Below are positions 17,863 through 26,043 of a DNA stretch of 64,000 nt, piece after piece (within the stretch, counting starts at the first letter, position 1; every line of letters begins with the position of its first letter). The notes under the pieces were generated by a model, which saw only the letters and a list, made by a program, of their open reading frames with translations, was not told the origin of the DNA and ran no database searches. The stretch comes from Ruminococcus sp. (lineage in GTDB: Bacteria; Bacillota; Clostridia; Oscillospirales; Ruminococcaceae): contig SVNP01000009.1 in NCBI GenBank assembly GCA_015066805.1, positions 16,190 through 80,189 of the forward strand, read 5' to 3'. The position numbers and the translations under genes were made by a program.

Positions 17863-19044
17863 TTATTCGTACAGGGCAGCCAGAGTCAGCAGGCTGTCAT
17901 CGGAGAACGCCTTGCCCATAAGCTGTACGCCGCCTGCGGCGACAACGGGCAGGCCGCTGATGGATGCGGGGGCAGTAAACAGCGCCTCCTCCACGGCGGT
18001 ATAAGTGCCGACTTCTTCGGTCTTGTAGGCGGTTTTGGAGCAGGCAGGCAGCAGCAGAGCATCATACTGTGCAAACAGCGCAGCAAATGCCTCACAGATC
18101 ACACGGCGGATACGCAGTGCTTTATCGTAAACATTCATGTAGTTTTCGGTAGAAAGGGCATCGGAGCCGTAGAGGATGGCAGTTTTCAGCAGCAGACCGA
18201 AGGCCTCGGTACGGCTGTTGGTGTACAGCTCATCAATATTGGTGTAGTTGGGGGTACGGTAGCCGAATTTGATGCCGTCATAGCGGGAAACATTGTTGCA
18301 CAGCTCAGCGGAAAGCAGTACATTCCAGGCAGGGCTTGCGGCCTTGCATACATCGTCATCCACCGTGCAGATCTCCACGCCCTGTGCCTTCAGCGCATCA
18401 CATACAGCGGTGATGCGTGCCTGTGTATCGGCATCGGCAGCGTTGACAAGGGATTGCAGCACAGCCACCTTCTTGATGGGTGCGCCTGCGGTTTTCACGG
18501 CAGCGCACTGCTCCTCGGAAAGGCTGGTACCGTCCTTGTCATCATGGCCTGCCATGGCAGCCAGAATCTCACGGCAATCGGCGGTATTTCTTGCCATAAC
18601 GCCCACAGTTTCACCGGAGCAGGCAACGGGAATGGTGCCGTAGCGGGAGACTGTACCGTAGGTAGGCTTGATATAGACCATACCGCTGAGTGCAGCGGCA
18701 CGGCGGGGCATACCGTTTACATCCATGGCAACTACTGCCTTGATGTCGCCGGTCTTCAGCACTTCTGCCGCAGCAGAGGTCAGAACACCGTTTTCGTCGG
18801 TGCAGGCACCGAAATAAGAGGACTCACCCAGCAGGTCAATGGAAAACTCGCCCACATTCACCTTTCCGCCGATCTCATAGCCGGCATTGGTCAGGCGGGT
18901 AATCACTTCCGCATCAAACAGGCCTTGGTAGCCTTCCAGCATCTTGGAGCCGGCAGAGGTAGGCATGGTTTTGGTCAGGATCATATCATCCGGCACAACA
19001 GTGTTGGCACCCTTTGCGCCGTTTTCGGTAATATACAGCTTCAT
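17863..19044 (-). CDS. gatA: GatA-like protein lacking the amidase catalytic residues
   Basis: A 393-residue member of the amidase-signature family in the gatA position. Start is ATG 19044 (AAAAGGAG upstream). Normal GatA is about 480-490 residues with a Ser-cisSer-Lys triad. Here the N-terminal helical region is missing; the IKDN lysine aligns with D19 (VPDDMILTK); the GGSSGGS serine loop is replaced by GVLTSAAA (86-93); and the DTGGSIR nucleophile serine aligns with M112 in DVNGMPR. Flanking family motifs remain (TSAGSKML, KPTYGTVSRYG, AGHDDKDGTS), so the frame is intact and the alignment is secure. It should not hydrolyse glutamine by the known mechanism. It could be a structural partner of GatB using free ammonia or another amidase; that is inference. 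Confidence 0.85.
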   Translation of the reverse strand: MKLYITENGAKGANTVVPDDMILTKTMPTSAGSKMLEGYQGLFDAEVITRLTNAGYEIGGKVNVGEFSIDLLGESSYFGACTDENGVLTSAAAEVLKTGDIKAVVAMDVNGMPRRAAALSGMVYIKPTYGTVSRYGTIPVACSGETVGVMARNTADCREILAAMAGHDDKDGTSLSEEQCAAVKTAGAPIKKVAVLQSLVNAADADTQARITAVCDALKAQGVEICTVDDDVCKAASPAWNVLLSAELCNNVSRYDGIKFGYRTPNYTNIDELYTNSRTEAFGLLLKTAILYGSDALSTENYMNVYDKALRIRRVICEAFAALFAQYDALLLPACSKTAYKTEEVGTYTAVEEALFTAPASISGLPVVAAGGVQLMGKAFSDDSLLTLAALYE

Positions 19045-19063
19045 AATCAAACTCCTTTTCCCA

Positions 19064-19348
19064 TCACTCAATAAGACGCGGTACCTGCCAGTAGCCGTCG
19101 TAGGTTTCGGGTGCACTTTCCTGCAGTTCATCTCTGGTAAACAGCTTGATCTCCCGATCCTCGCGCACAACGGTCAGAATAGGCATCACATGGACCATAC
19201 GCTCGGTATTCTCGGTGTTGATCTGATTCAGGGCTAAGAAAACGTCTGCCTGCTGATTGAAAAATGCCGTGATCGTATCCTTTTCGGCATCCGTCAGGCA
19301 GAGCTGATTCAGCTTTTCGAGTCTTTGCAGAGTTTCAGTAGTCATCAT
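19064..19348 (-). CDS. gatC: Aspartyl/glutamyl-tRNA amidotransferase subunit C
   Basis: A 94-residue small subunit that wraps between GatA and GatB. It shows the family pattern: LEKLNQLCLTDAEKDTI at the start, a central LNQINTENTERMVHV, and VVREDRE. AAAGGAG is upstream of tandem ATGs at 19348 and 19345. It opens the operon; gatA starts 20 bases after its stop. A strong promoter lies at 19440-19468. Confidence 0.88.
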   Translation of the reverse strand: MMTTETLQRLEKLNQLCLTDAEKDTITAFFNQQADVFLALNQINTENTERMVHVMPILTVVREDREIKLFTRDELQESAPETYDGYWQVPRLIE

Positions 19349-19439
19349 AAACGCTCCTTTATCGTATGGTTAGCCATGGCAGGCAGCAGCATCCTGTTTC
19401 AGAAAAAAAGAATGTGTTATGTCCGCCGCAACGGTACTT

Positions 19440-19468
19440 ATTATACCACTTTTTGTGTTCTCTGTCAA
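19440..19468 (-). promoter_or_regulatory. Promoter of gatCAB
   Basis: On the minus strand TTGACA (19463-19468) and TATAAT (19440-19445) are both perfect and 17 bases apart. It is back to back with the queA promoter, 66 bases away. Confidence 0.88.
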
Positions 19469-19534
19469 TGTAGATAGAAGTTTTTTTCATGTTCTGCACA
19501 GTTTTGCGGAGCGTGAGCATTCTGTGTTTGATAC

Positions 19535-19563
19535 TGGACAAAACACGGAAAATGTGGTATACT
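19535..19563 (+). promoter_or_regulatory. Promoter of queA-pyk
   Basis: TGGACA at 19535-19540 and TATACT at 19558-19563, 17-base spacer. Confidence 0.8.
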
Positions 19564-19602
19564 GATTGTGATTGAGAAAAAATCGGAAAGGAATGGATTC
19601 GG

Positions 19603-20640
19603 ATGTCTCAGTGGACAAAACGCAGCACATACTATTATGATCTGCCCGAGGAACGGATCGCCCAGACGCCCGTAACACCTCGCAGCGCATCCCGTATGCT
19701 GTGTCTGGATCGTCAAAGCGGTGCTGTGGCACATCATCATTTTTATGAACTGGGAGATTTCCTGCGGGAAGGCGACCTGCTGGTCATGAACGATTCCCGT
19801 GTGCTGCCTGCCCGTTTGTATGGTGTAAAAACAGAAAACAATACCCCCATCGAGTTCCTGCTGCTGCACGCCGTGGAGCAGAATGTATGGGAGATCATCT
19901 GCAAGCCCGCAAAGAAAGCAAAAGTCGGTACAAGGTTTTCCTTTGGTGACGGCCGGCTGGAGGCCGAGGTGCTTGGCGTTACCGAGGATGGCGGCCGATT
20001 GGTGCGGTTCTTCTGCGAGGGCAATCTGTATGCCGTGCTGGATGAGATCGGGCAGATGCCCCTGCCTCCCTATATTACGGAACGTCTTACCGATCGGGAA
20101 CGCTACCAGACCGTATATGCCAAGGAGGTCGGCTCTGCGGCTGCCCCCACGGCCGGCTTGCATTTTACGCCCGAGCTGCTGGAGGAGCTTCGGCAAAAGG
20201 GTGTGCGTACCGCTTTTGTGACTCTCCATGTAGGGCTTGGTACCTTCCGCCCCGTAAAGGCAGATGACATCCGGGAGCATCATATGCATACGGAGCATTA
20301 TGCCATCTCCGAAGAAACCGCCGCTTTGATTCGTGAAACAAAGGCAAAGGGCGGCAGAGTCATTGCTGTGGGCACCACCTCCTGCCGCACGTTGGAGGGT
20401 GCCATGCAGTCCAGAGGCGAGATCTGCGCCTGCGACGGCGATACGGGTATTTTCATCTATCCGCCCTATGATTTCCGCTGTATTGACGGTTTGCTGACCA
20501 ATTTCCATCTGCCGGAATCCACACTGATCATGCTGGTATCTGCCTTTGCAGGCTATGAGCATACCATGCAGGCCTATCAGATCGCCGTAAATGAAAAATA
20601 TCGCTTCTTCAGCTTTGGCGATGCTATGCTGATTTTGTGA
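19603..20640 (+). CDS. queA: S-adenosylmethionine:tRNA ribosyltransferase-isomerase
   Basis: A 345-residue enzyme that transfers and rearranges the ribose of SAM onto preQ1 in tRNA anticodons, giving epoxyqueuosine. Typical QueA sequence is seen throughout: [12 protein letters not shown] near the start, [48 protein letters not shown], and [16 protein letters not shown] near the end. Length matches the family. No other queuosine gene is adjacent; pyk follows 31 bases later and probably shares the transcript. Confidence 0.97.
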   Translation: MSQWTKRSTYYYDLPEERIAQTPVTPRSASRMLCLDRQSGAVAHHHFYELGDFLREGDLLVMNDSRVLPARLYGVKTENNTPIEFLLLHAVEQNVWEIICKPAKKAKVGTRFSFGDGRLEAEVLGVTEDGGRLVRFFCEGNLYAVLDEIGQMPLPPYITERLTDRERYQTVYAKEVGSAAAPTAGLHFTPELLEELRQKGVRTAFVTLHVGLGTFRPVKADDIREHHMHTEHYAISEETAALIRETKAKGGRVIAVGTTSCRTLEGAMQSRGEICACDGDTGIFIYPPYDFRCIDGLLTNFHLPESTLIMLVSAFAGYEHTMQAYQIAVNEKYRFFSFGDAMLIL

Positions 20641-20671
20641 TTGCATCTCATATGAAAAGAGGAAAATCGTT

Positions 20672-22102
20672 ATGTTGAATCCCTTGCTTCGTAAAACAAA
20701 AATCGTTTGTACCATGGGCCCCTCTACCGATTCCGACGCTGTACTGCGTCAGATGATGCAGGCAGGCATGAATGTGGCGCGCTTCAATTTTTCCCACTCT
20801 GTTTATGAGAAGGATAAGGAACGCTTTGAGCGTGTGGTGCGTCTGCGGGAAGAACTGGGTCTGCCCATTGCTACCATGCTGGATACCAAAGGCCCCGAGG
20901 TGCGCCTGCGCAGCTTTCCCAACGGCCCTGTGGAGATCGAGGATGGTGCCAAATATACGCTGACCACCCGTGATGTTCCCTGTGACGATCAGGTGGGCAG
21001 CGTGAATTTTGCCCGTCTGACCCATGATGTCAAGCCCGGTGATACTGTTATGATCAATGATGGCCTGGTGGAGCTTTGCGTGGAGCATGTTTCCGCTACC
21101 GAAGTGGAGTGCCGGGTGGTGCGCGGCGGCGTGCTTTCTGCCAACAAATCCTGTAATTTCCCCGGCGTAAATCTTTCCATGCCCTATCTCAGTGATGCGG
21201 ATATGAACGATCTGGAGTTCGGTGCCAAGCTGGGCTTTGATTTCATTGCGGCAAGCTTTGCCCGTACCGGTGCGGATATCCGCTACCTGCGGAAGTTTAC
21301 CCAGAGCCTTGGCTGGTATGATGTACGCATCATCGCCAAGATCGAAAACCGTGAGGGTGTGGAAAACATTGATGAGATTCTGGAAGCCGCAGACGGCATT
21401 ATGGTTGCCCGCGGCGATATGGGTGTGGAGATCCCCTTTGAACAGATCCCTGCCATCCAGAAGGAGCTGATCCGTAAGGGCTATGAGGCAGGCAAGCAGG
21501 TCATTACCGCTACTCAGATGCTGGAATCCATGATCCAGCATTCCCGCCCCACCCGTGCGGAGATCACCGATGTGGCAAATGCCATTTATGACGGCACCAG
21601 CGCACTGATGCTTTCCGGTGAAACTGCTGCGGGGCAATATCCCGTGGAGGCAGTACGCACCATGGAGCGCATTGCCGTGACCACCGAGCGGGATATCGAC
21701 TATAAGGGCAGGTTTATGAAACGGGAAGCGGGCCGTGTGGGTATTGCCGATGCCATTGCCCATGCAACCGTTACCACTGCCCATGATCTGGATGCAGATG
21801 CTATTATTACCGTTACCAAGGGCGGAGAAACCGCCAGACTGATCTCCAAGTACCGCCCCATGTTCCCCATTATCTCCTGCACCACCGAGGAACGGGTACA
21901 GCGGCAGATGAATCTTTCATGGGGCGTGTATCCGCTGGTGATCTCCGAAGAAACCAATACGGATGATCTGTTCCGTCATGCAGTGGATGCCTCCTGCAAA
22001 GCAGGCTACACTGAGCCGAGAGATCTGGTGGTGATCACCGCAGGTGTACCGCTGGGTGTTTCGGGCACTACCAATCTGCTGAAGGTAGAAAATGTTGAGT
22101 AA
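20672..22102 (+). CDS. pyk: Pyruvate kinase
   Basis: A 476-residue glycolytic enzyme converting phosphoenolpyruvate and ADP to pyruvate and ATP. Landmarks: KTKIVCTMGP at the start, ARFNFSHS, MLDTKGPEVR, the active-site segment IIAKIENREGVENIDEIL and MVARGDMGVEIP, then TATQMLESMI and MLSGETAAGQYPVEAV. The length is that of the basic A/B/C-domain form, without the extra C-terminal PEP-utiliser-like domain of bacilli. AAGAGGA precedes ATG 20672. Confidence 0.97.
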   Translation: MLNPLLRKTKIVCTMGPSTDSDAVLRQMMQAGMNVARFNFSHSVYEKDKERFERVVRLREELGLPIATMLDTKGPEVRLRSFPNGPVEIEDGAKYTLTTRDVPCDDQVGSVNFARLTHDVKPGDTVMINDGLVELCVEHVSATEVECRVVRGGVLSANKSCNFPGVNLSMPYLSDADMNDLEFGAKLGFDFIAASFARTGADIRYLRKFTQSLGWYDVRIIAKIENREGVENIDEILEAADGIMVARGDMGVEIPFEQIPAIQKELIRKGYEAGKQVITATQMLESMIQHSRPTRAEITDVANAIYDGTSALMLSGETAAGQYPVEAVRTMERIAVTTERDIDYKGRFMKREAGRVGIADAIAHATVTTAHDLDADAIITVTKGGETARLISKYRPMFPIISCTTEERVQRQMNLSWGVYPLVISEETNTDDLFRHAVDASCKAGYTEPRDLVVITAGVPLGVSGTTNLLKVENVE

Positions 22103-22122
22103 CAAAATGCTCATCGGAATAC

Positions 22123-22156
22123 AAAACGGCTCCCCGTGAAAGCGAGGAGCCGTTTT
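22123..22156 (+). terminator. Terminator after pyk
   Basis: AAAACGGCTCCCCG pairs with CGAGGAGCCGTTTT (one mismatch) and is followed by a T run; the left A run can also serve the converging symporter gene. Confidence 0.88.
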
Positions 22157-22186
22157 TTCGTTATATTGATATTGCCGAATGGGCGA

Positions 22187-23530
22187 TCATACCACGCCCA
22201 GCAGGGAGGAAACAAAGATCATCAGCAGGATCACAGGTGCAATGTAGCGGATGACCACACGGTACAGCTTCTTTGCCTTGAAGGGCTTGGTCAGCTCTAC
22301 TTCTTCCTCTACGGTTTTGGTGCCGAGAATATAACCCACCAGAATACAGGTGACCAGCGCAACCAGCGGCATGATCACATTGTTGCTGATGAAATCGAAG
22401 AAATCCAGGATCTGCTTGCCCATAATGGTAAATTCCGACCAACTGCTGTAACCCAGCACGGAAAGCATCGCTAACCCAAAGGAAACAGCAAACACGATAA
22501 GGCAGGCGGGAATGCGCTTCAGCTTGGTGCGTTCACACAGTACCGAAACCAGTGTTTCCATCAGGGAGATAGAAGAAGTCAGGGCAGCCAGCGTGACCAG
22601 AATAAAGAAGATGATGCCGATGATTCTGCCCTGCCCCATGGATTCAAACACATTGGGCAGCGTAATGAACATCAGGCTGGGACCGGTACCCAAAGCGGAT
22701 TCATCGCCGCCGGAGAAAGCAAACACCGCAGGAATGATCATGAGACCGGCCAGAAATGCTACGCCGGTATCAAACAGCTCAATGTGGCGTACCGATTCCT
22801 CAATGCCGTCTTCTTTCCGCATATAGGAGCCGTAGGTAAACAGAATACCCATTGCCAGCGACATGGAATAGAACAACTGACCCATGGCGGCGATCACCGT
22901 TTTAATGGAGAACTTGGAAAAATCGGGCTTGATGTAGTAGATCAGTCCGTCGATGGCACCATCCACCGTCAGTACATAGCCTGCGATGATCACAGAGATC
23001 AGCAGCAGAATGGGCATCATGATCTTGCTGACCTTTTCGATGCCTTTTTCCACACCCAGCATAACCACCGCAGCGGTCACACCCATAAACAGGAACATAA
23101 ACAGGGCAGAAGGTCCCAGATCACCGATAAAGCTGCTGAAATAAGTACCGTCATCCGCAGCCTGTGGGCCTTGTCCCGTGATATAGACCATCAGATATTT
23201 CAGCACCCAGCCGCCGATGACACAGTAGTAGGGGAAGATGATCAGCGGTACCAATGCGGATACCCAGCCCAGCAGCCCGAATTTCGGGTGGAGCTGCCGA
23301 TATGCGCCCACAACGCTCTTGCCGGTTTTTCTGCCCAGTGCAATTTCCGTGACCATCAGCGTAAATCCAAAGGTCACTGCCAGAATCAGGTAGACCAGCA
23401 AAAAGATGCCGCCGCCGTACTGTGCGGCCAGATAGGGAAATCGCCACAAATTGCCCAGACCCACGGCGGAGCCTGCCGCAGCCAGAACAAATCCCAGCTT
23501 GGAGCTGAAGCTGCTTTTCTTTTCCTGCAT
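22187..23530 (-). CDS. Sodium-dependent NSS (SNF) family amino-acid transporter
   Basis: A 447-residue membrane protein of the LeuT/MhsT-type neurotransmitter:sodium symporter family, with about eleven hydrophobic helices. The first helix holds the broken-helix signature AAAGSAVGLGNLWRFPYLAAQYGGGIF (shown here as AAGSAVGLGNLWRFPY), which forms the sodium and amino-acid site. ATG 23530 (MQEKKSSFSS) is preferred; the upstream TTG at 23536 is a poor start. Substrate is likely an amino acid; no nearby biosynthetic gene narrows it. Confidence 0.92.
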   Translation of the reverse strand: MQEKKSSFSSKLGFVLAAAGSAVGLGNLWRFPYLAAQYGGGIFLLVYLILAVTFGFTLMVTEIALGRKTGKSVVGAYRQLHPKFGLLGWVSALVPLIIFPYYCVIGGWVLKYLMVYITGQGPQAADDGTYFSSFIGDLGPSALFMFLFMGVTAAVVMLGVEKGIEKVSKIMMPILLLISVIIAGYVLTVDGAIDGLIYYIKPDFSKFSIKTVIAAMGQLFYSMSLAMGILFTYGSYMRKEDGIEESVRHIELFDTGVAFLAGLMIIPAVFAFSGGDESALGTGPSLMFITLPNVFESMGQGRIIGIIFFILVTLAALTSSISLMETLVSVLCERTKLKRIPACLIVFAVSFGLAMLSVLGYSSWSEFTIMGKQILDFFDFISNNVIMPLVALVTCILVGYILGTKTVEEEVELTKPFKAKKLYRVVIRYIAPVILLMIFVSSLLGVV

Positions 23531-23569
23531 AAACAAACAACCCTTCTTTTGTAGATTTCTGTATGCTTA

Positions 23570-23614
23570 CCAACGGAGCTGCGGCGGTTTGCTGTATCCG
23601 CCGCAGCCGGTTGG
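23570..23614 (-). terminator. Strong hairpin after the BclA-like gene
   Basis: GCTGCGGCGG and CCGCCGCAGC form a perfect 10-bp stem extended by CCAAC/GTTGG beyond a small internal loop. There is no clear T run after it on the minus strand, so it may protect a 3' end rather than terminate alone. Confidence 0.5.
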
Positions 23615-23625
23615 AGAAAAAATGA

Positions 23626-24207
23626 TTAACCGATGCGTACCACAGTCATATCGGCTGCAAAAGCCATAGGTGTGGTGCCGGCTTCGGGCAGTACCACAGG
23701 TGTGGTGCCTGCATTGACAAGCACAACGCTTGCACCGGCGGGCAGTGTGGCAATGGTACTGCCGCTGATGAGTGTGCTGCCGGTGGCCGGAACAGCCACC
23801 GCACCGGAGTAGGCAAGGTTATTCATACCATCCAGTGTTTGCAGCCGCAGCAGAACATCGCTTTCGCCATCGGCAGAGGCCGCCAGTACATTCCATGTGA
23901 AGTAGTAGGTACCTGCGGTGTTGATCACAAAGGCGTTGGCGGTGCTGTCGTAGGTGAGATCGGTACCCACCACGCGGCTTGTGCTGTCAAAGGGAACGGA
24001 ATCTCCCACAGCCAGTGCTGCCACGCCGACATTCTGGCGGTTGCTGATGGCACTGCCTGCGTCCGGCGCGGGGGTGGGCGTGGGATAAGGACAAGCGGGC
24101 ACTGTGGAAGTGCAGCAGCCGCAGCCTGCGGGGTACGTTGTGGGATAAGTGGTGGGATAGCTGCCCATACCGCAGCAGCTTCGTCCCATACCTGCATCAA
24201 TGATCAT
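23626..24207 (-). CDS. BclA-like surface or spore-coat protein with Cys-rich head
   Basis: A 193-residue protein. ATG 24207 is favoured (MIIDAGMGRSCCGMG); a GTG at 24216 is possible. The first 50 residues are Cys/Pro/Thr-rich (CCGMG, CGCC, YPTTYPTTYP repeats, then PYPTPTPAP); the rest (about 55-193) is a beta-rich domain like the C-terminal jelly roll of BclA exosporium proteins (FVINTAGTYYFTWNVLA, LISGSTIATLPAGASVVLVN). No signal peptide is seen, in line with a spore-surface protein made in the mother cell. A collagen-like repeat is absent. Family placement is moderate; a spore location is inferred. Confidence 0.65.
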   Translation of the reverse strand: MIIDAGMGRSCCGMGSYPTTYPTTYPAGCGCCTSTVPACPYPTPTPAPDAGSAISNRQNVGVAALAVGDSVPFDSTSRVVGTDLTYDSTANAFVINTAGTYYFTWNVLAASADGESDVLLRLQTLDGMNNLAYSGAVAVPATGSTLISGSTIATLPAGASVVLVNAGTTPVVLPEAGTTPMAFAADMTVVRIG

Positions 24208-24312
24208 AAGGCTCACTCTTTTCTGTTGGAATTACAGATCAAAGATCTGCCTTACCAGCATATGCGGTGTGCCCATATTTGGTGCGGCTCGCGAATCGCA
24301 CATACATTGTTC

Positions 24313-24341
24313 AGTATACCAGATTTCTGTGGCGGTGTCAA
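24313..24341 (-). promoter_or_regulatory. Sigma-A-like promoter upstream of the BclA-like gene
   Basis: On the minus strand TTGACA (24336-24341) and TATACT (24313-24318) are 17 bases apart. The -35 overlaps the last codons of the upstream AI-2E gene, and the leader would be about 100 bases. Confidence 0.6.
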
Positions 24342-25489
24342 GTAATATTCTCTTTGGAGGCGGCTGTCTGTGGCTCTTTTCCGAACAGCAGCGTATAGAT
24401 CACAGCAGTCAGCGGTACACCAATGAGCAGCCCGCCGATACCCCATAATCCACCGCCGATGACGATAGCAGTCAGTACCCATGCAGGGGGCAGCCCCACC
24501 GAATGCCCTACGATCCGTGGGTAGATCAGATTGCTTTCCAACTGCTGCAGCACAATGATGAACAGAACAAACCACAAGGCGCAATCCGGCTTTACCAGCA
24601 GAAGAATGGCTGTACAGGGAACGGTGCCTGCAATGGGCCCCACATAGGGCACGATATTGGTCACCCCGATGATAACGCTGATGAGTACGGGGTAGGGGAA
24701 GGAGAAAATCAGCATACCCACATAGCAAAGGCAGCCCAGGATCAGGGCTTCTGTCAGTTGGGAGCTGAAAAAACGGGCAAAGGTCATGCAGATCATGCGT
24801 GTACCTTCGGCAAGCCGCTGCTGCCTTTTTTTTCCTGCAATCCGCACCACGATATCTGCTGCCTGCTGCTTCAGCCGTTGGCTGTCTGCCAGCAGATATA
24901 CCGAAAATACTGCCCCGATGCCGATATCAATGATACAGCGGATCAGCCCGGCGGTATAATCATAGGTTTTGGCAAGCACCGTGGGCAGATATTCCTTTGC
25001 CATTTCCAGCATTCTGCTTGCCTGCTGACCGGAAAGCCATTGCAGAATAAACTCCATGCGGTTGGCAGTCAGCCATTGCCGCAGGTTTTCGCCGTAAAAG
25101 GCGGAATGCTCTGTCAGCAGACCTATGGACTGCCGAAGCTGGGGCAGGATCACACAAACGATCCCTACAAGGATCAGTAAGGTCATCAGCACTGTGGCAA
25201 ACAGCGCACCTACACGGCAAAATCGCTGTGAAAAACGGTTTTTCCGACGGTGGTTCAGCTTCAGCAAAGCAGCCTCAAAGCGGCGGAAGGGACGGTTGAG
25301 GATGGATGCGAACAGGATTCCCAGCAGCAAAGGCCGCAGTGTATCCGTAAGATACCGCAGCATGGCAAAAAAGCCCTCATACCGCAGAATGACAAAAGCC
25401 AGCAGCAGCAGGGTACCGCCGCCCAATATAATAATATGCAGCAGCCGTTCCCGATACAGCGGTGTTCGTTTTTCCGGATCCATTTTCAT
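24338..25489 (-). CDS. AI-2E family (YtvI/PerM-like) membrane protein
   Basis: A 383-residue protein with about eight hydrophobic spans and the family hallmarks: LLGILFASILNRP near the start, a long extracytoplasmic amphipathic region, VIIGVTNIVPYVGPIAGTVP (about 278-297), LQQLESNLIYPRIVGHSVGLPP and a final WGIGGLLIGVPLTAVIY. Members are presumed exporters or sporulation-linked permeases (YtvI), and the upstream peptidoglycan-binding genes 21 bases away suggest the latter here. ATG 25489 is close to AAAGGGG; ATG 25483 has better spacing. Confidence 0.85.
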   Translation of the reverse strand: MKMDPEKRTPLYRERLLHIIILGGGTLLLLAFVILRYEGFFAMLRYLTDTLRPLLLGILFASILNRPFRRFEAALLKLNHRRKNRFSQRFCRVGALFATVLMTLLILVGIVCVILPQLRQSIGLLTEHSAFYGENLRQWLTANRMEFILQWLSGQQASRMLEMAKEYLPTVLAKTYDYTAGLIRCIIDIGIGAVFSVYLLADSQRLKQQAADIVVRIAGKKRQQRLAEGTRMICMTFARFFSSQLTEALILGCLCYVGMLIFSFPYPVLISVIIGVTNIVPYVGPIAGTVPCTAILLLVKPDCALWFVLFIIVLQQLESNLIYPRIVGHSVGLPPAWVLTAIVIGGGLWGIGGLLIGVPLTAVIYTLLFGKEPQTAASKENIT

Positions 25490-25510
25490 GCCCCTTTCCG
25501 TGCTATGTAT

Positions 25511-26023
25511 TTATAAGGTCAGGCGTAGCTGGTTGATAAATGCCGCCAGATGATCCCATGTTGTACGGTCCAGAATGCCGTTTTCGGGCAAAGCAGCCAG
25601 CTTTTGCAGCCGCATGACCGCATCGGAGGTGGCAATATCATAGCTGCCGGAAACCGGCACCGCAGGCAGATTGGCGTAGCGTTTGGCCATGGTATTCAGC
25701 AGCACCTGCACCAGATAGACCAGTTCGCCCGTATCGCCCCGTTGCAGGCGGAAGCCATGGTGCGGAAATATGGTAAGAGGCAGGGCAGTATCCGTCAGCA
25801 GGCGGTAGGTTGCGGTAATGGAATCCCATGTGGCAGCGTCGATCTCACCTGTAACAGGCAGGGTATATGCCTGCTGATAGGCTCGCACAGCCAGAGCTGC
25901 TTCCGGAGTAAAGCTGCTGCTTGGCGTTACAATGGGGATGCGGAGATCACGGATGGCAATATGGTAGAGGTATTCCAGTATTTCCCGCAGATGCTCCTGT
26001 CGGTCAGCATCGGTATAGGCCAT
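25511..26023 (-). CDS. Protein with two peptidoglycan-binding repeats
   Basis: A 170-residue cytosolic-looking protein (no signal peptide) with two PG_binding_1-type modules: residues about 10-75 (FTPEAALAVRAYQQAYTLPVTGEIDAATW, core FTPEAALAVRAYQQ) and about 90-165 (LQRGDTGELVYLVQVLLN, IATSDAVMRLQKLAALPENG). AAAGGAG precedes ATG 26023. It is the third gene of a four-gene operon, and its modules look like those in the gene before it. A role in spore cortex or coat attachment to murein is inferred from the company it keeps. Confidence 0.75.
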   Translation of the reverse strand: MAYTDADRQEHLREILEYLYHIAIRDLRIPIVTPSSSFTPEAALAVRAYQQAYTLPVTGEIDAATWDSITATYRLLTDTALPLTIFPHHGFRLQRGDTGELVYLVQVLLNTMAKRYANLPAVPVSGSYDIATSDAVMRLQKLAALPENGILDRTTWDHLAAFINQLRLTL

Positions 26024-26043
26024 AGAGATAGACTCCTTTCTGT

